A stretch of 64,000 nt of DNA from Notospermus geniculatus (lineage: Eukaryota; Nemertea; Pilidiophora; Heteronemertea; Lineidae). The notes under the pieces were generated by a model, which saw nothing but the letters and a program-made list of their open reading frames with translations, was not told where the DNA came from and did no database searches. The stretch spans positions 573,116-637,115 of the forward strand of contig NMRB01000071.1 of NCBI GenBank assembly GCA_002633025.1, in the 5' to 3' direction. Made by a program: the position numbers and the translations under genes. This document shows, piece by piece, positions 45,565 through 58,300 of this stretch; the first letter of the stretch is position 1; every line of letters begins with the position of its first letter.

Positions 45565-45852
45565 NNNNNNNNNNNNNNNNNNNNNNNNNNNNNNNNNNNN
45601 NNNNNNNNNNNNNNNNNNNNNNNNNNNNNNNNNNNNNNNNNNNNNNNNNNNNNNNNNNNNNNNNNNNNNNNNNNNNNNNNNNNNNNNNNNNNNNNNNNNN
45701 NNNNNNNNNNNNNNNNNNNNNNNNNNNNNNNNNNNNNNNNNNNNNNNNNNNNNNNNNNNNNNNNNNNNNNNNNNNNNNNNNNNNNNNNNNNNNNNNNNNN
45801 NNNNNNNNNNNNNNNNNNNNNNNNNNNNNNNNNNNNNNNNNNNNNNNNNNNN
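45565..45852. other. Assembly gap (288 N)
   Basis: Undetermined bases fill this interval between GALK2 and MRPS30. Open frames running through it are meaningless. About 200 bp separate the gap from the MRPS30 start codon, so the promoter may be partly hidden. Confidence 0.99.
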
Positions 45853-46062
45853 GCTGATTGGCTAAACGTGGAACATTTCACGCCTGCAACCCACAGTAGT
45901 ACCTTTCCCCGAGGAAGCTCAAATATCGTTCGGAATTTCGCCTTCACTGGGCATGCTCACATTCCCCGAAGCTCGGGGAAGAAATTTCCTCGGGGAAGCT
46001 TTCCGAACACGGCCCCAGAGAAGCACGCCTGACCTCTGCGTTGGAGAGTGCTTCGATTCAAG

Positions 46063-48148
46063 ATGGCAGCGGCCATGAACATGCTTCGGTGGCTTCTCCC
46101 AAAAAGAATTCCCATCAAATTCTACCGACCTGTGATACCCAAGAACAATCATATCCAGTGTTGTTCAAGCCTTGTAACTCAAGAACAGTCAGAATACTCT
46201 TTGACTTTAGAGCCCGAGTACCCCCCTATCAAACCTCGCTGGCCTCCTGGAAAATGGGGTGAAATGGAAGATAAAGATGCCTGGGAATTTTACCTTGCAG
46301 CAACGAAATTTCAGGACCTAAGAATACTCCATGAAAAATTAGACGCCCTGACCGATCATGAGAAAATCTATTCTATGTTCAAGACTAACCATTGCACTCC
46401 AAAAATCCTCCGGTTGCACGAAAGTGTTACAAAAACAGCAATCATTGAAGGCTTGCCTCCAGTGTATGATGGCATCCCAGTGGATGAGGAATTCAAGATA
46501 CTGAAGTCGTGTGTTCTTGATGCGATAGTGAGGGAATACCATGCACAGATAAAACCTAATAATCATGGCAAGCAGAATCATGTACAGGAATGTAACCACA
46601 GCAAGGGAATTATACCCTCCATTGTGAATATATTGTTTGCAGTGCTAGCTGGGAAAAATGAACATTTGCTGCGGTCACAGCTTGATAGGGATGCAAGAAT
46701 TGAGTGTTTCTGGTCAAAGTTCTTTGAGGAAGATCCCGATACTGATGATTCAAAAAAGACGAGGCCAGGAGTTGACAAGTACAAACGTATGGGGTGTCAG
46801 TTGCAACATGTTGCAGAATTGATGTTGCGCACTGAACAACCTTTACCTGAGGTAAGCTTCCAAGATGATGACACTGAGTTACTGGTACATAAAAAAGACC
46901 TGACCAAATCATAATCTGAATGAGGAATAAATTCCAAGCTGTATTTCAAATGTTTCTCACTTCATTCAATTTCAGTTTCTCCCAAGAGATGACAACCTGT
47001 GTGTGTCAGCTGAAGTCCAAGATTACAAGTACCATCCACTGGCAGCAGCAGTGCCTTATAGGAAGATAAAACCAAGTGTTGTTGCAGGTGTGGATTCAAC
47101 AAACAATGTGTCCAACATTAATCTATTCTGTTGCACAGTTCAATTTGACAATGACTTAAGCCAGCTCTTATGATTTACATTCTTCATGGCCATTGGGAGT
47201 ACGTGTAACGTCTTTGGTGAGTGGGAATGAATATTTTGTAAAGAAAGCATTCCCTTTTTCAGGTTACAAAACTAAGAATCAGTTCTGGGATGGAAGTCCT
47301 TGCGAGTTCGGTCATATATCTTTCCATTCTTGCAAAGAGGTTGCTGATAAGAGGTTAGAGCATGGACAAGATATAGACAATGACTATGTGACAAGTATGG
47401 GCCTCTTGGCATCATTTGGATGGACTGTGGCTCAAGCATATAACCAAGGTAAGGCTTGATTCCGAGTTAAAATACTGTGATAACTGTGTGATGACATCCC
47501 ATCGCAAAAAACTTGCTGTGCTTTCCACTGATACAGCAAACTTCGTCATGCTGAATGAGAGTCAAGCTCTGCCTGTATCCATCGGCATATGTTTCTGATG
47601 TTTTGGGGTATTCCAGTTGTTCTCACTTTATTCTTACAGGTTTCGATTGGATGAATGATGTAACATACCCATTTACAACACAGACCGTTGTCACCAATGG
47701 GAGGAAAATTACTTTTTTTGCTTATCAACTGAACACCATGTTGCTATGGAAGAACAATGACTGCAATCCTCTCAGGAACATTCTGTGGAGTACTCCCGAG
47801 ATGCAACTCTTTGATTCTATTGATGGGGACACAGTTGTAGGATTTAATGATGAAGCACTGAGGATCCTTATCAAAATGTTCAAACACACTCCGGTGGACA
47901 GAGGCATTGATTTGAGACCCTATCTGTCAAAAGACTATGAACCCCTGAAGGCTGTACCTTATATGAACATCAAAGGTGAACCAGTCATTGAAAGACCTCA
48001 TCCTCCAAGATTATTTTCCAAATCTAAAAAGGTTAAAGTCATTTCTCCCATTGTTACAACAGAGGAAAAAATTAAGAAGAAGTGGGAAAGAGGAAATTGG
48101 CACTGGAATGAGAAAACACAACGATTTGATGTAGTAGAGAGAAAATAG
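46063..48148 (+). CDS. MRPS30: Mitochondrial ribosomal protein mL65 (MRPS30, PDCD9)
   Basis: mL65 is a metazoan-specific component of the mitochondrial large ribosomal subunit, formerly named MRPS30. Four exons join in frame: 46063-46851, 46976-47087, 47263-47448 and 47640-48148 (TAG), 531 codons. The start is the ATG in MAAAMNMLRWLLPKR, a plausible presequence; an in-frame GTG at 46048 is not used as the start. Conserved blocks with human: YPPIKPRWP, KTAIIEGLPP, CEFGHISFHSC, SMGLLASFGWTVAQAYNQGF, DVTYPFTTQTVVTNGR, TFFAYQLNT and GFNDEALR. The protein is longer than human (439), mainly after the last conserved block, with a basic C-terminal tail (KKKWERGNWHWNEKTQRF). AATAAA is at 48408. It is head-to-head with GALK2 and tail-to-tail with TRPM. 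Confidence 0.94.
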
Positions 48149-50007
48149 ACCTGATGATGACAATTTTGTTGACAATTCTTCTAACACTGGTGGGATGACC
48201 TGCATTTGTTGAAGGCTGTGATGCTGAAACAATACTGCTCTTATACATGTTATAAGAAGCTTGTTTTCAAAAATGTTGGTGATGAAAAGACAATTTGGAA
48301 AACACACCAGTAAAAAGTCATTGGACTAGGTGGCACAGACAGTCTCTTATCTGAGGCTGACTTGTAGTGATAAAATTTGATATGTGTGTAAAGGTCTCCT
48401 GAATTGGAATAAAAATTATCAACTAATTTTGGTGCTTGTTCATTGCATACAATGTAGGTGGTCATGAAGAGTGAGCAACCCAATACATGTATCCAGAAAA
48501 CATTTGGAGCCGTGTTTACATGTTTCTGGCCATCCTGATATTACTGGTGAAAATACCACATGCCTGTTGTATGACATGTTGGCCACCATGATTTCCCAAA
48601 CAACTGGTGTAGGGAGCTGAATTACTTCTTTTGCTGACACCTACTCTCACCTACTCTCTGCCCCAATTAAGCCTCTCCTGATCAGTCATGCTACCTGTCC
48701 TGATATTAAAATGGGGAGCTCTCAGGATCGTGCTGTTGCCATAGAAACCTATTGGAAACCCTTCAAGTTTGCACCCTGTAAATTTCTTATTGAAAACAAC
48801 AGAACTGTTCAGTAGTTGATGGTAGTCTAATTGGGAATCTGCATAACTTTATCCTGACAGGTCAGGGTTGTCAGTGGTTGTACCCAAGACATCAAAAACA
48901 GAGCAAAAGCAATGCAAATTTCATTGTGTCACGATGTCCTTGATGCAGTGCAACACAGACTGATGACATCAAAAAGGTACAACGCTCACAGAGCCTCCCA
49001 GTAGCATTAGTTCTGCAGGTTCCTCGTAAATGAACAACAGAGAGGGAGGTTAATGTATGATCATTTTTATTTATGGTATTTCATATTTTGTATCCCCCTG
49101 CTGAACACACGCACACATTTACATAGTTTACATATTTATAGTCTTCATATCAAACACGAGACAAGAAATAACCAGGAATAATGTACAAAATGGCAGTGCA
49201 TGCAAAAAATATAAAGAATGCATTGGTATAATTGAATTGATAAGTACGAGAGAGATCACATTTATTATATCTTAAGAACGGGACATTTTGAGAAACTCAG
49301 TTGATTTAGCAACAACTACTATGTTTTACCACCACGGGGTTAATGCCAAGTTAAAGCAAGACAGAGAGCAACCTTTCTGTTGAACACTTGTTCCAGTTAG
49401 AAACAAGCATGAGTGGAAAGGTACATAATGAATTTGAGTGCTGAATACAACCAAAACATGCACAGTTCATTTCTTCCTTGCCTTGCCTTAACCCACGGAA
49501 AATCCTAATAAATTCAAATTGCCCAAGTTAAAAATCAAACAACAAAAATAAAAATTTTTATACACAGAGAAAATATATACGGTAGTGATGGAATTGTCTT
49601 TAGTATCATATTTGATAATTAGCAATGAACTTCATTCAAGTACCGGTATATTTTTAACAGCACCTCCAGACATGTATCACAGTGAAGAATGCCTGTAGTC
49701 AGAAGTCTTGGTCTGTGAAGGCCAAGGATGTTGCATCCAGAGGTGATCACGGGTTCTCAATGCTTGCTTGCTCCCTCCGTCATCATATTTCATGGGAGGG
49801 CGCTAGAACTATTAAAGAACCCCTGATTACCTAAGAATGCGAATATTGAGGTCGGCAGTTCAATCCTTTGTCAGTGGTTGGAACCTTTATCAGTCAGCCC
49901 ACAGACAAATGGCTCTCAGATTACGACCGAGACAACAGTACAGGCACACAAGAATTTACTTCTGGAAAATGGCAGTGGTGGCACTCAACAAGAGAGTCTT
50001 CAGCACT

Positions 50008-50183
50008 CAGGGGCGGATCCATGATTTCGGGAAAGAGGGGGCGCACTGTGCTAGAAACATTGAAATCTACGGTCAGTTTCAATGATTTGCTCCAAATTTC
50101 AGAATTTCACGGTCGATTTTGAAGATTTTTTGGCCGAAAGGGGGGGCGTGCGGCCGGTGGGCCCCCCCTTGGATCCGCGCCTG
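50008..50183. mobile_element. hAT-like MITE (CAGGGGCGGATCC family), copy 2
   Basis: Ends CAGGGGCGGATCCATGATTT and GGATCCGCGCCTG match copy 1 (18017-18328), with a similar G-rich flank (GGGGGCGTGCGGCC). It is internally deleted relative to copy 1. Adjacent GCACT/GCACC may be a decayed target duplication. Confidence 0.75.
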
Positions 50184-51155
50184 GCACCTTATGATTTACA
50201 GAATCTAACAGCAGCATGGATTGCTGAATTCATTGATTCATTACTTTGTACCTGTAAAACAGTATCAATTGATTACTTGATATCATGAGCAATTGCTCGC
50301 ATCTCAAGGAGATCATAGTCACCCACTTGGGACTGACAATGGTTCAATCAATTACGCTATCTCCAATGCAGCATTTTGAGTCCGTTGCACAAGTTGTAAT
50401 TGTTGAAGATAAAACATAACACTCAGTGTTGTATATTTACATAAATATCAACAAACATAGAAGACTGAAATAAAATGCAAGAAGATTTTGATAATAAGCT
50501 TACATACATGTACATAACTTACACATGCAGTTGGTATGTACAAATTACACTTGTAATACATGTAATTATGCATAAGTTTAACATGTATTATGAAGAAATA
50601 TATTTGCAGTGAATAAAAGTCACCTCTAAAATGGGTGAAATTGAATATAACTTAACTGATACAGATATATTAACAGCAATAGGTTTGACCTAACTGCAAT
50701 AAATGCAAATAATATTGATTGTGTTACAGCAATTTTGAGTATGAACTGAGCTCCAGCGGCCCTGCACAACCATTCCACATTCATCATCAGCATAGAAATG
50801 TAAAACCCAGAAGTACTTAGCAGACAAGAAAGGGAATGTTGTGGCTGTGATGTGGCAAAAATATTAGCAAGTCTGGAGGTAGTAAAATGAGTACGGGCCG
50901 AGTATACAGTACATGATCAGATCATTACATTTCCTATTCATTGGCAATCTGCAGGTTGCAGCATACATTGCATACAGACATATGAATAAGCCCAATGCCA
51001 TGTCTTATAATGTATAGGGACTTTATTCACAAACCCCTTGTAACTTTATGAGTATGAAAATGAACAGTATTTTACGCTCTCCATCTTGTGGGAGGCAGCG
51101 GTATTCAGAGTACGTGTATCATGACAACTGGCAGTGGTGATGCGTGTTCAAGTCA

Positions 51156-51391
51156 ATGGGAGACTTTCCTGCCATTAGAGGCCGCCACCAGTTAGCAGTC
51201 CTAGTACGTCACGAAATTTGACGTCACAAGGAAGAAGTGCACGTCACGAAATTTGATGTCACAAGGAAGAAGTGCACGCCACGATGTCATCCATAATGAC
51301 GTGGACGCCATGGCTTACGTTTTTGATGTCAAATTTTGTGACGTTCTAGGACCCCTAACAGGCAGTCTCTAACGGCAGTAAAGTCTCCCAT
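51156..51391. mobile_element. Foldback/MITE element with TGACGTCA-like core repeats
   Basis: The left arm ATGGGAGACTTTCCTGCCAT and right arm ending GGCAGTAAAGTCTCCCAT are inverted over about 70 bp with mismatches. The centre contains two 35-bp tandem copies (51206-51240, 51241-51275; ACGTCACGAAATTTGACGTC at the start). Confidence 0.72.
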
Positions 51392-51595
51392 AGAGGCCTT
51401 GCAAATGACGTCACAAGCCGCCATCTGGGGGGCACATGCTGCAGAGGCGCAGCAAAATGAGCCGTGCATGCCTCAATAACGTTACGTCAAACATGGTGTG
51501 GTGCACTTCACGCAAGTCACGTCACGGCCGGCTCACACCTCTGCACCCTGTGCCCTCCAGCATGGCCACAGGATGACGTCATTGCAAGGCCTCTA
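51391..51595. mobile_element. Second MITE directly abutting the previous one
   Basis: Ends TAGAGGCCTTGCAAATGACG and TGACGTCATTGCAAGGCCTCTA form a ~22-bp terminal inverted repeat. The element begins at the last base of the preceding one. Confidence 0.7.
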
Positions 51596-52372
51596 TTGGT
51601 TCTAATATTGCAGAATCATACACTGGAGTATTGAAAATGATTCAATAGCAGATATGAACAGGAACAATCAGGCAGGATGTTTTGATTTCTCGCGTATGAT
51701 CTTAATCCTGTAAACTTTTTCTCTTTAAACACAACAGAATCGCCCCAATGTGTGCACAGACAATATCATAGGACAATGGTGATGGTCTACAGCGCACCTG
51801 CTGTAGTACATGTACAGTGTGATGTTCAGCAGATTATATGAGAGGAACTTCTATCGCTGGCTTCGTTTATATACAGAATACAAATTACAACAAATTTCCA
51901 ATGGATAAAGATGTACAGTGATATATATCCTGAGCCAGTGCAAGTTATTTGCTTGGATACTGAGAGGATATGGTAGAGCAAATAGATTTTAGATGCCAAC
52001 AAACTTCGCCAGCTTGCTGGTTTTGTCTTTACCTTCAAGAAATGGGACTTCCACAGTGTTCTAGCCAGGCCAGTTTCACAGGGCAGTAGCCTACCACCCT
52101 GTTCAAAATTCAGAGGTCATTTTTTTACCACCTTGTTAAAATTTTCACAACCCTGTTTAAAAATGTACCTTGCAATGCATTTTCTATTACATCACCCTGT
52201 TTGAATTGCACTCCCACCCTGTTCGAAAATCCAGGTCCTTAAAATCATAGGAAAATGCAGTCATCCCACCCTGTTTGGAAAAATTTCTGACTAGAACACT
52301 GCTTCCAATGAAGCAATTCATGTGTTCTTTATGTACACAAAGTACACAGTAAATTACCTAAGGTATGTGACA

Positions 52373-55300
52373 TCAACATGATGCTGAATCATCAATAGAG
52401 AACATGGGCCTCAAATTCACATCGAGGCTATGATCACTATCACCACCTGTATCACAGACATCGTTTGGAGAGATATCCACATCAAGCTCGTTCATAACGA
52501 TCTTGGCAAGATCACTCATACTGTCACTTTCAGTCATAGAGATCTGTCGCATGCGCTTACGGATTACCCCCTCCAACTGCTGGTGTTCTGCCTCCTCTGC
52601 GTGTTTCAACCGATAATGTTCTTTACGTACAACGTCACGCTCTTCGTCAAGACTTCGACGATGTAGATCATGATCTAACATGTCAATGGGTGGTCGAGGT
52701 GTTGTCGGACTTCCCGGCGGACTCCCTTCGGCCAAACACGTAGTTTCAATCTCATCAGTGATGCTAGTGTACTCAGAGGTATTCAGGGTCAGAATAGGAG
52801 CGACAGGGGTAAACAAATGAGATGTTATGCTGTCTATTGCTTCTACTTCTGATATTCGTGGTGGCGTTGTAAGCGATACACGCTTCTCCTCACACGGCAC
52901 CCGTTCAAGTGGCGGCTTGAAAGCTCTTGAACGAGTTGTCTTGGGTTTTACGCTGTCGCCTTTCTCCTGGTCAGGTTGCACACTGGCAGACTCGTTATTC
53001 AGTGAAATCTCTCCATTACCGTTATTCATTATCGGCGGTGTTTGTACTGAAGAAACCAAATCATCACCGCATGGTGAAGACACTGACATGACAGTGTGCT
53101 GCACCTTCTGATGATCTATGGCCTTCCGATCATCTACCACTTGATCCTTCAATTTTCCAATTGCCTTTGCCTTCCGCCTGAAGAACAGAGAAGCTTTGGA
53201 GTTCCCAGGCTGTCTGCGTGCTGCCAGAGGATAACCAACATAACTTGGTCGATCCTTGAGCAAAAATCGTGCATGAAAGTCCTCGGGAACTGTAGGAACA
53301 GTCATGCTACGACTAAATGGCGGTCGCAGGTAGGGAATTTTGCGGTAGTCCGTGAACGGTCTCAAACGACTTTCCCTTGTTGGTCTCTTGGAATGTATGA
53401 CAGCGGGCGACCCTTGGGATCTCAACTCCGCAGCATTAGGAGACAAATCTTCAGGATAGTCCGACATTGGACTACCAACACTTGCGCTGGGGTCTCCTGC
53501 CTCCTCGCTGCTCCCTTGAGAGAAGCTGGTGGAGGAAACATCAGGCGCTAACTGGTCAGCCATGAACTGATGAATATTCTGGAGTGATTCAGCAGTCTGG
53601 AGGAGGATATCCTCAAGTTTTGCGAGTCGATAATCAACAGTCTGAAGCGAGAGTTTCAGTGCGTTTCCCCGAGAATTCATATCGTCAACTCGCATGGACA
53701 TGTTCTCCACCCTGAAATGAGAAACAGAAATTCATTATCATACTTACATAACATCTACCGGTACAAGTAAATCATGAATGTGGCTAGAATGACTTGTGCC
53801 TTAAGACTACCCATCCTTCCACAGCAGAGGTTTTTACCTCGCTCCTCTTCATCCACTCGCACAAACTTTGTATGTGAGTGTATGAAGAGCGAGACCAAAT
53901 CCATGTTATGGGAGGATGAGACTGCCAGATTTTCCACATAATACTTGACTGTGAGAGAACTGCCTGATACCAGTCACTTGACAGAAACTTTTGTCAACAC
54001 TATTATATAGTGATGAACTAGTACGAACCTTTCTGACGTAGACCTTATTCTCTCATCATTAGATGCTTGATGCCTATTCTCCTTCTCTCTGAACAAATCC
54101 TCGACATTTTCCTCCTCAAAGTCATGTAACTTTTCGACATCTTCTTCAGTGAGGAATAATTCTGTAAAATAGATGGGGGAGATTTCAGTTACGGTTCAAT
54201 GAGGAGGATGCTAATGCCAAAGAAATCATCACCTTTTTTAACACCCTTTCTTCAGTCATCGTATACATGTGCATGTACTAGGCTTAAGACCACCTATACC
54301 TTTCTGTAGTTTAGGCCATACAGGGTGTATCAGAAGATGTTTCCCTCAACAATGGAATGAAATGCACTTTCCACTGGAATAATGACCAAACACACCCAGT
54401 GTGAACCGTTCTCATGAAGACCTCACACAAGAAGTACTTACTGAGACCATTATCAAAGAACTCTCTCTTCCCTTTGCACTTTCTCCTGAGGTAGCGTATA
54501 ATAAGTACGATATGACTTATCACAATCAACGGAGGTGGAAGCAGGGGTTTCTGCTCATACTCAATCACTAAGTGATAGCGCTGAAACTTCCACACCTGAC
54601 GTGAAATACTGTTCACACTGTGAAACGTGTTACTGAAAAGGAAATGGTAAAGTCTCAGTGACCAAAATCAAGACATATTAATTTGTCTTTTTTTTAAATA
54701 TGAGGAGAAATATTGGGAAACAATGGGGAAGCTTTTGCCATTTTGACCCACAAGGTCAATTTTTTGGTAACAGGGCAATCCAGGATAACTCATACCTGGA
54801 CTATCCTCTTGATAATGTTAGACATTCTACTTTCCTCTGACAACCACAGCAATGCTTAGGGTCTGAATATCCCCCCTTATCTTGCCTTATTCCTCTCTTT
54901 GGAACTTCAGGAATATGTTACTGGACTTTGTCAAAGTAAGAACTTACTTGAATACTGCAATGAGCAGATTGATGAGCAAGATGTTAGCAACCAGCAGGTA
55001 TATGGACATAATCGCAGGCGTGATCCATCGTCCTGGGTGACAGGGAGGCTGATCCTTCTCACCACAATCAGCTGGAATCGAGAAGAAAGAGAATACTAGA
55101 TGACCTGTTTAGCAGTAGAGATACTGAGAGTGTCTCATAGGGCCAGGGAATTTTGACTTCCATATCACCCATCTGCAATCTATATCACCCATTTGCAATC
55201 CATATCACCCATTTGCAATCTATATCACCCATTTGCAATCTATATCACCCATTTGCAATCTATATCACCCATCTGCAATTGCCTTTTTCTCATTTATTTC

Positions 55301-58300
55301 ACCACACTGGCAGTTTAACCCATCCATTTCAGTGCCAGAGCTTTCTGAACGTGTTTGCTTGAATGCTGAATCCAACATTACCGCTGCAACGTTATGATGC
55401 AATTTCACTTGAAACAACCTCATGACGTAAACGTTTGGCATTCTGTGTCATTGCACGCTGTCCTGGTATACTGGGAACCAGCATTGAAGTGGTTCACACA
55501 AAGGGCAGAGGAAACATGGTAGAGGCCATGATCAAAGGAAACTGTGGTGCTTTAGGGAAATATAACACAATCATCAGGGGAAGAGAGAACACTAAAGAAC
55601 TAACACAAGGGAAAGTGACTGGAATAATAATACATGTACACATCACAAAGTACAACATCAAAATTTGCCAGTAGAAAACTGACTTACGGTCAATCTTATC
55701 AGCGTACACTTCGCCATAAAGCATGAAGTATGGCATCAAGAATATGTCGCGAGCAAGCCGCCATGAGGGTTCTTCGAACGGGTTTAGGATAGCCTGACGT
55801 GCCACACCAAAACTCATGAGTACGACTAGTAAGATTACAATAAACGTCAGCATGTCAACAACCTGAAACAAGATTCGTTAGAGAGTGAAGCTGGTGACTT
55901 ACGGTCAATGAGTGGAGCATAGACTTCGCCATACAACATGAAGTACGGCATAAGGAATATGTCTCGAGCGAGCCGCCATGATGGTTCCTCATACGGGTTT
56001 AGGATTGACTGGCGTGCAACGCCGAAACTCATCAACACAACAAGCAATATTATGATGAATGTCAACATGTCCACAACCTGAAATGAAGATGAACAACTTC
56101 ATTCATTGAAAACTTAGCTCTTGAAGATGATTCCTTGCTCAAGCAGACGACATCTTAGGCCGAGTTTGGGGAGAGAAGTTTCAATGAAAATTTCCCCATT
56201 TACATGTACATCAACTGGACAAACTTTATTCAAATGACGAACTAACTTACCATTTTCCCCACCATCATCACATATGGCCCAAGATACTTATTGACGCTGA
56301 ATATATCGAGTATTCTAATATACCAGAATATTATGTCTACACAATATATGACCCGTCCGTGAATCTGTGTACCGGGATTCAGACGCACTCCAACACCGAT
56401 TCCGAAAAATATTATGGCTATTGTATCTAAAATATTCCATATTTCCTCAAAATATACATGTATCTTCTGGGTTGGCTTGGTAGGCTCTGAGGAAATAATC
56501 TGAAAGAGATTGAAATAGGGTGTTGTCAAGTTCTTCATCATTGTACAGTTAAGACAGATGAGCGAAGTTCCTGCAGGCCTAGGCCTAGATACATGTACTG
56601 CTGAGTACAGAAAAAGCACACGAAAATACATGTAGGAAACCTCAGAATAGGAAACTTCAGAACTTCACTGGTGTCTATGTCCTTTTTGTTTGGCAAAGTG
56701 AGTTAGACTTGACACAACAGTTCTGCCTACCTCTCTAAACTTTTCCAGTGCCATGGTGAAGATATAGGCCATGACGGAAATCTCCTGCCATGACGGTGAT
56801 TTCTCCATCTTCACCAGGACAACATAGTTGAACAGCACCATGAACACTACATAAGCAAGCTGAAACAAAGCCAACAAGAACTGTAAGACTCAACAAGTTT
56901 TACAATCCGCATGTAGAAATAAAAGTTTTGGGAGAAGAGCCAAAGTACAAGATGATGAACTGAGAAATAACTTACAGTGTGAAGCCAAAACTTGGTGATT
57001 GGTGCCGCATAGAACTCATAAATCTTCTTCCCTAAGCGCAGAGGACTTTTTTTCTGGGTGACCACAAGGCCACCGAAGTAACCAGAATCGGAGAACTTCA
57101 TATTTTGGTGTTCCTCAATTCGTAGAGGCGTCTTCGCATCAAAGTGGATACCAGAGAGTGAGTGGTTATGGTTCTGGGACTGTTGGTGATGATCCTGCAA
57201 AAATATATGGGTTGCGCTCATAACTTTCTGAAAAAATTTCACTGAAATGGGATGAGGAACACCAGACGCTTTTCTTGCAAATGTCAAGATCTTATGATTC
57301 ACATGAACTTACCGATTGTTGTCCCCCCTCTTGCGGCACACTTGATCTTGCAGACCTAATTGAGACACTGTCCTCAGAGTCGCTGCTGTCTGCATCCTCA
57401 AGTTCCCAGATATGTTCCTCGACTGTCTGAGGCATAAGCTGTAATTCCTCTTTCGTCTTGAACTCCAATGTCAAAATGGTAGGAGGGAAAAGAATACCAA
57501 GAATGACCTGGAAATAATATGAACATGCTAGTAACGACATCTATATCTAATGTGGTAGGCCACTCAGTGAGGAGGCTGTACATTGCGGCCACGAGTTCAG
57601 CCTCGAGCCAAGTCACAAACTTAACCCTACCCTAATCAGCTGACTGTAGTCAATATCATATCATATCATCATATCATATACTTGAAACATGCAGCATCTG
57701 AGTTATTTATCATCATCAGTTACGGTACCTTTAAACTTGTGCTCTTTCTCATTCTAAGACCTCCCATCCACATGTCAGTCAGCAGAATCTGGCAACACGG
57801 ATGAGCAATGAACTCGCGGCACATGGCTGCAACGGCAAGACTCAGACACGTCTGATCGCTCCAGTATTTCAGCTCGTACGTCAGAAGCTGCTGGGTCACG
57901 TCATCATCCTGTTTGTAACAGTGCTCCAACAGGTCCATAGCGAATTGCTGGAATTCCCTGCAAGTCAAAGAACATCAGACACCTGAATGGATCATCCTGA
58001 GAACAACAGGGGTTCTTAGCGCTTGCTCCCTTGGTGACGAACCCCTGATGTTCTCAGGAAGGGGAGCTTTGAATCATATAGAATCTTTGGTACACATAAG
58101 GAGCACAGCAGACGTCAGATGTCTATTCTAAATGATTTATAATAGGGCCTACTTACTTTGCATATCCCTTGAGTTCATCATAAAGTTCAATCTCAAGGTC
58201 ATCTTCCGAAGCCTCCCGCGCCATTGCCTTATACAGTTTGCATGCTATCAGTGCCTTGGACAATGCTTCCTCCCCATGCTGCCACATGAACAGTGCCATC

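Larger units (their letters stand above)
48149..52372. other. Convergent 3' region of MRPS30 and TRPM
   Basis: Apart from the MRPS30 3' UTR and a presumably long TRPM 3' UTR, it holds a hAT-like MITE (50008-50183) and two abutting inverted-repeat elements (51156-51391 and 51391-51595). No exon is recognised. Confidence 0.5.

Noticed and set aside
45465-45947. Open frames of 105-160 codons across the N run
   Set aside because: They consist mostly of undetermined bases.
46048-46062. Upstream in-frame start of MRPS30
   Set aside because: The codon is GTG; the ATG at 46063 gives the better start and presequence.
55161-55280. Regular 20-bp repeats resembling a CRISPR array
   Set aside because: Head-to-tail units without spacers in a eukaryotic intron; a minisatellite.
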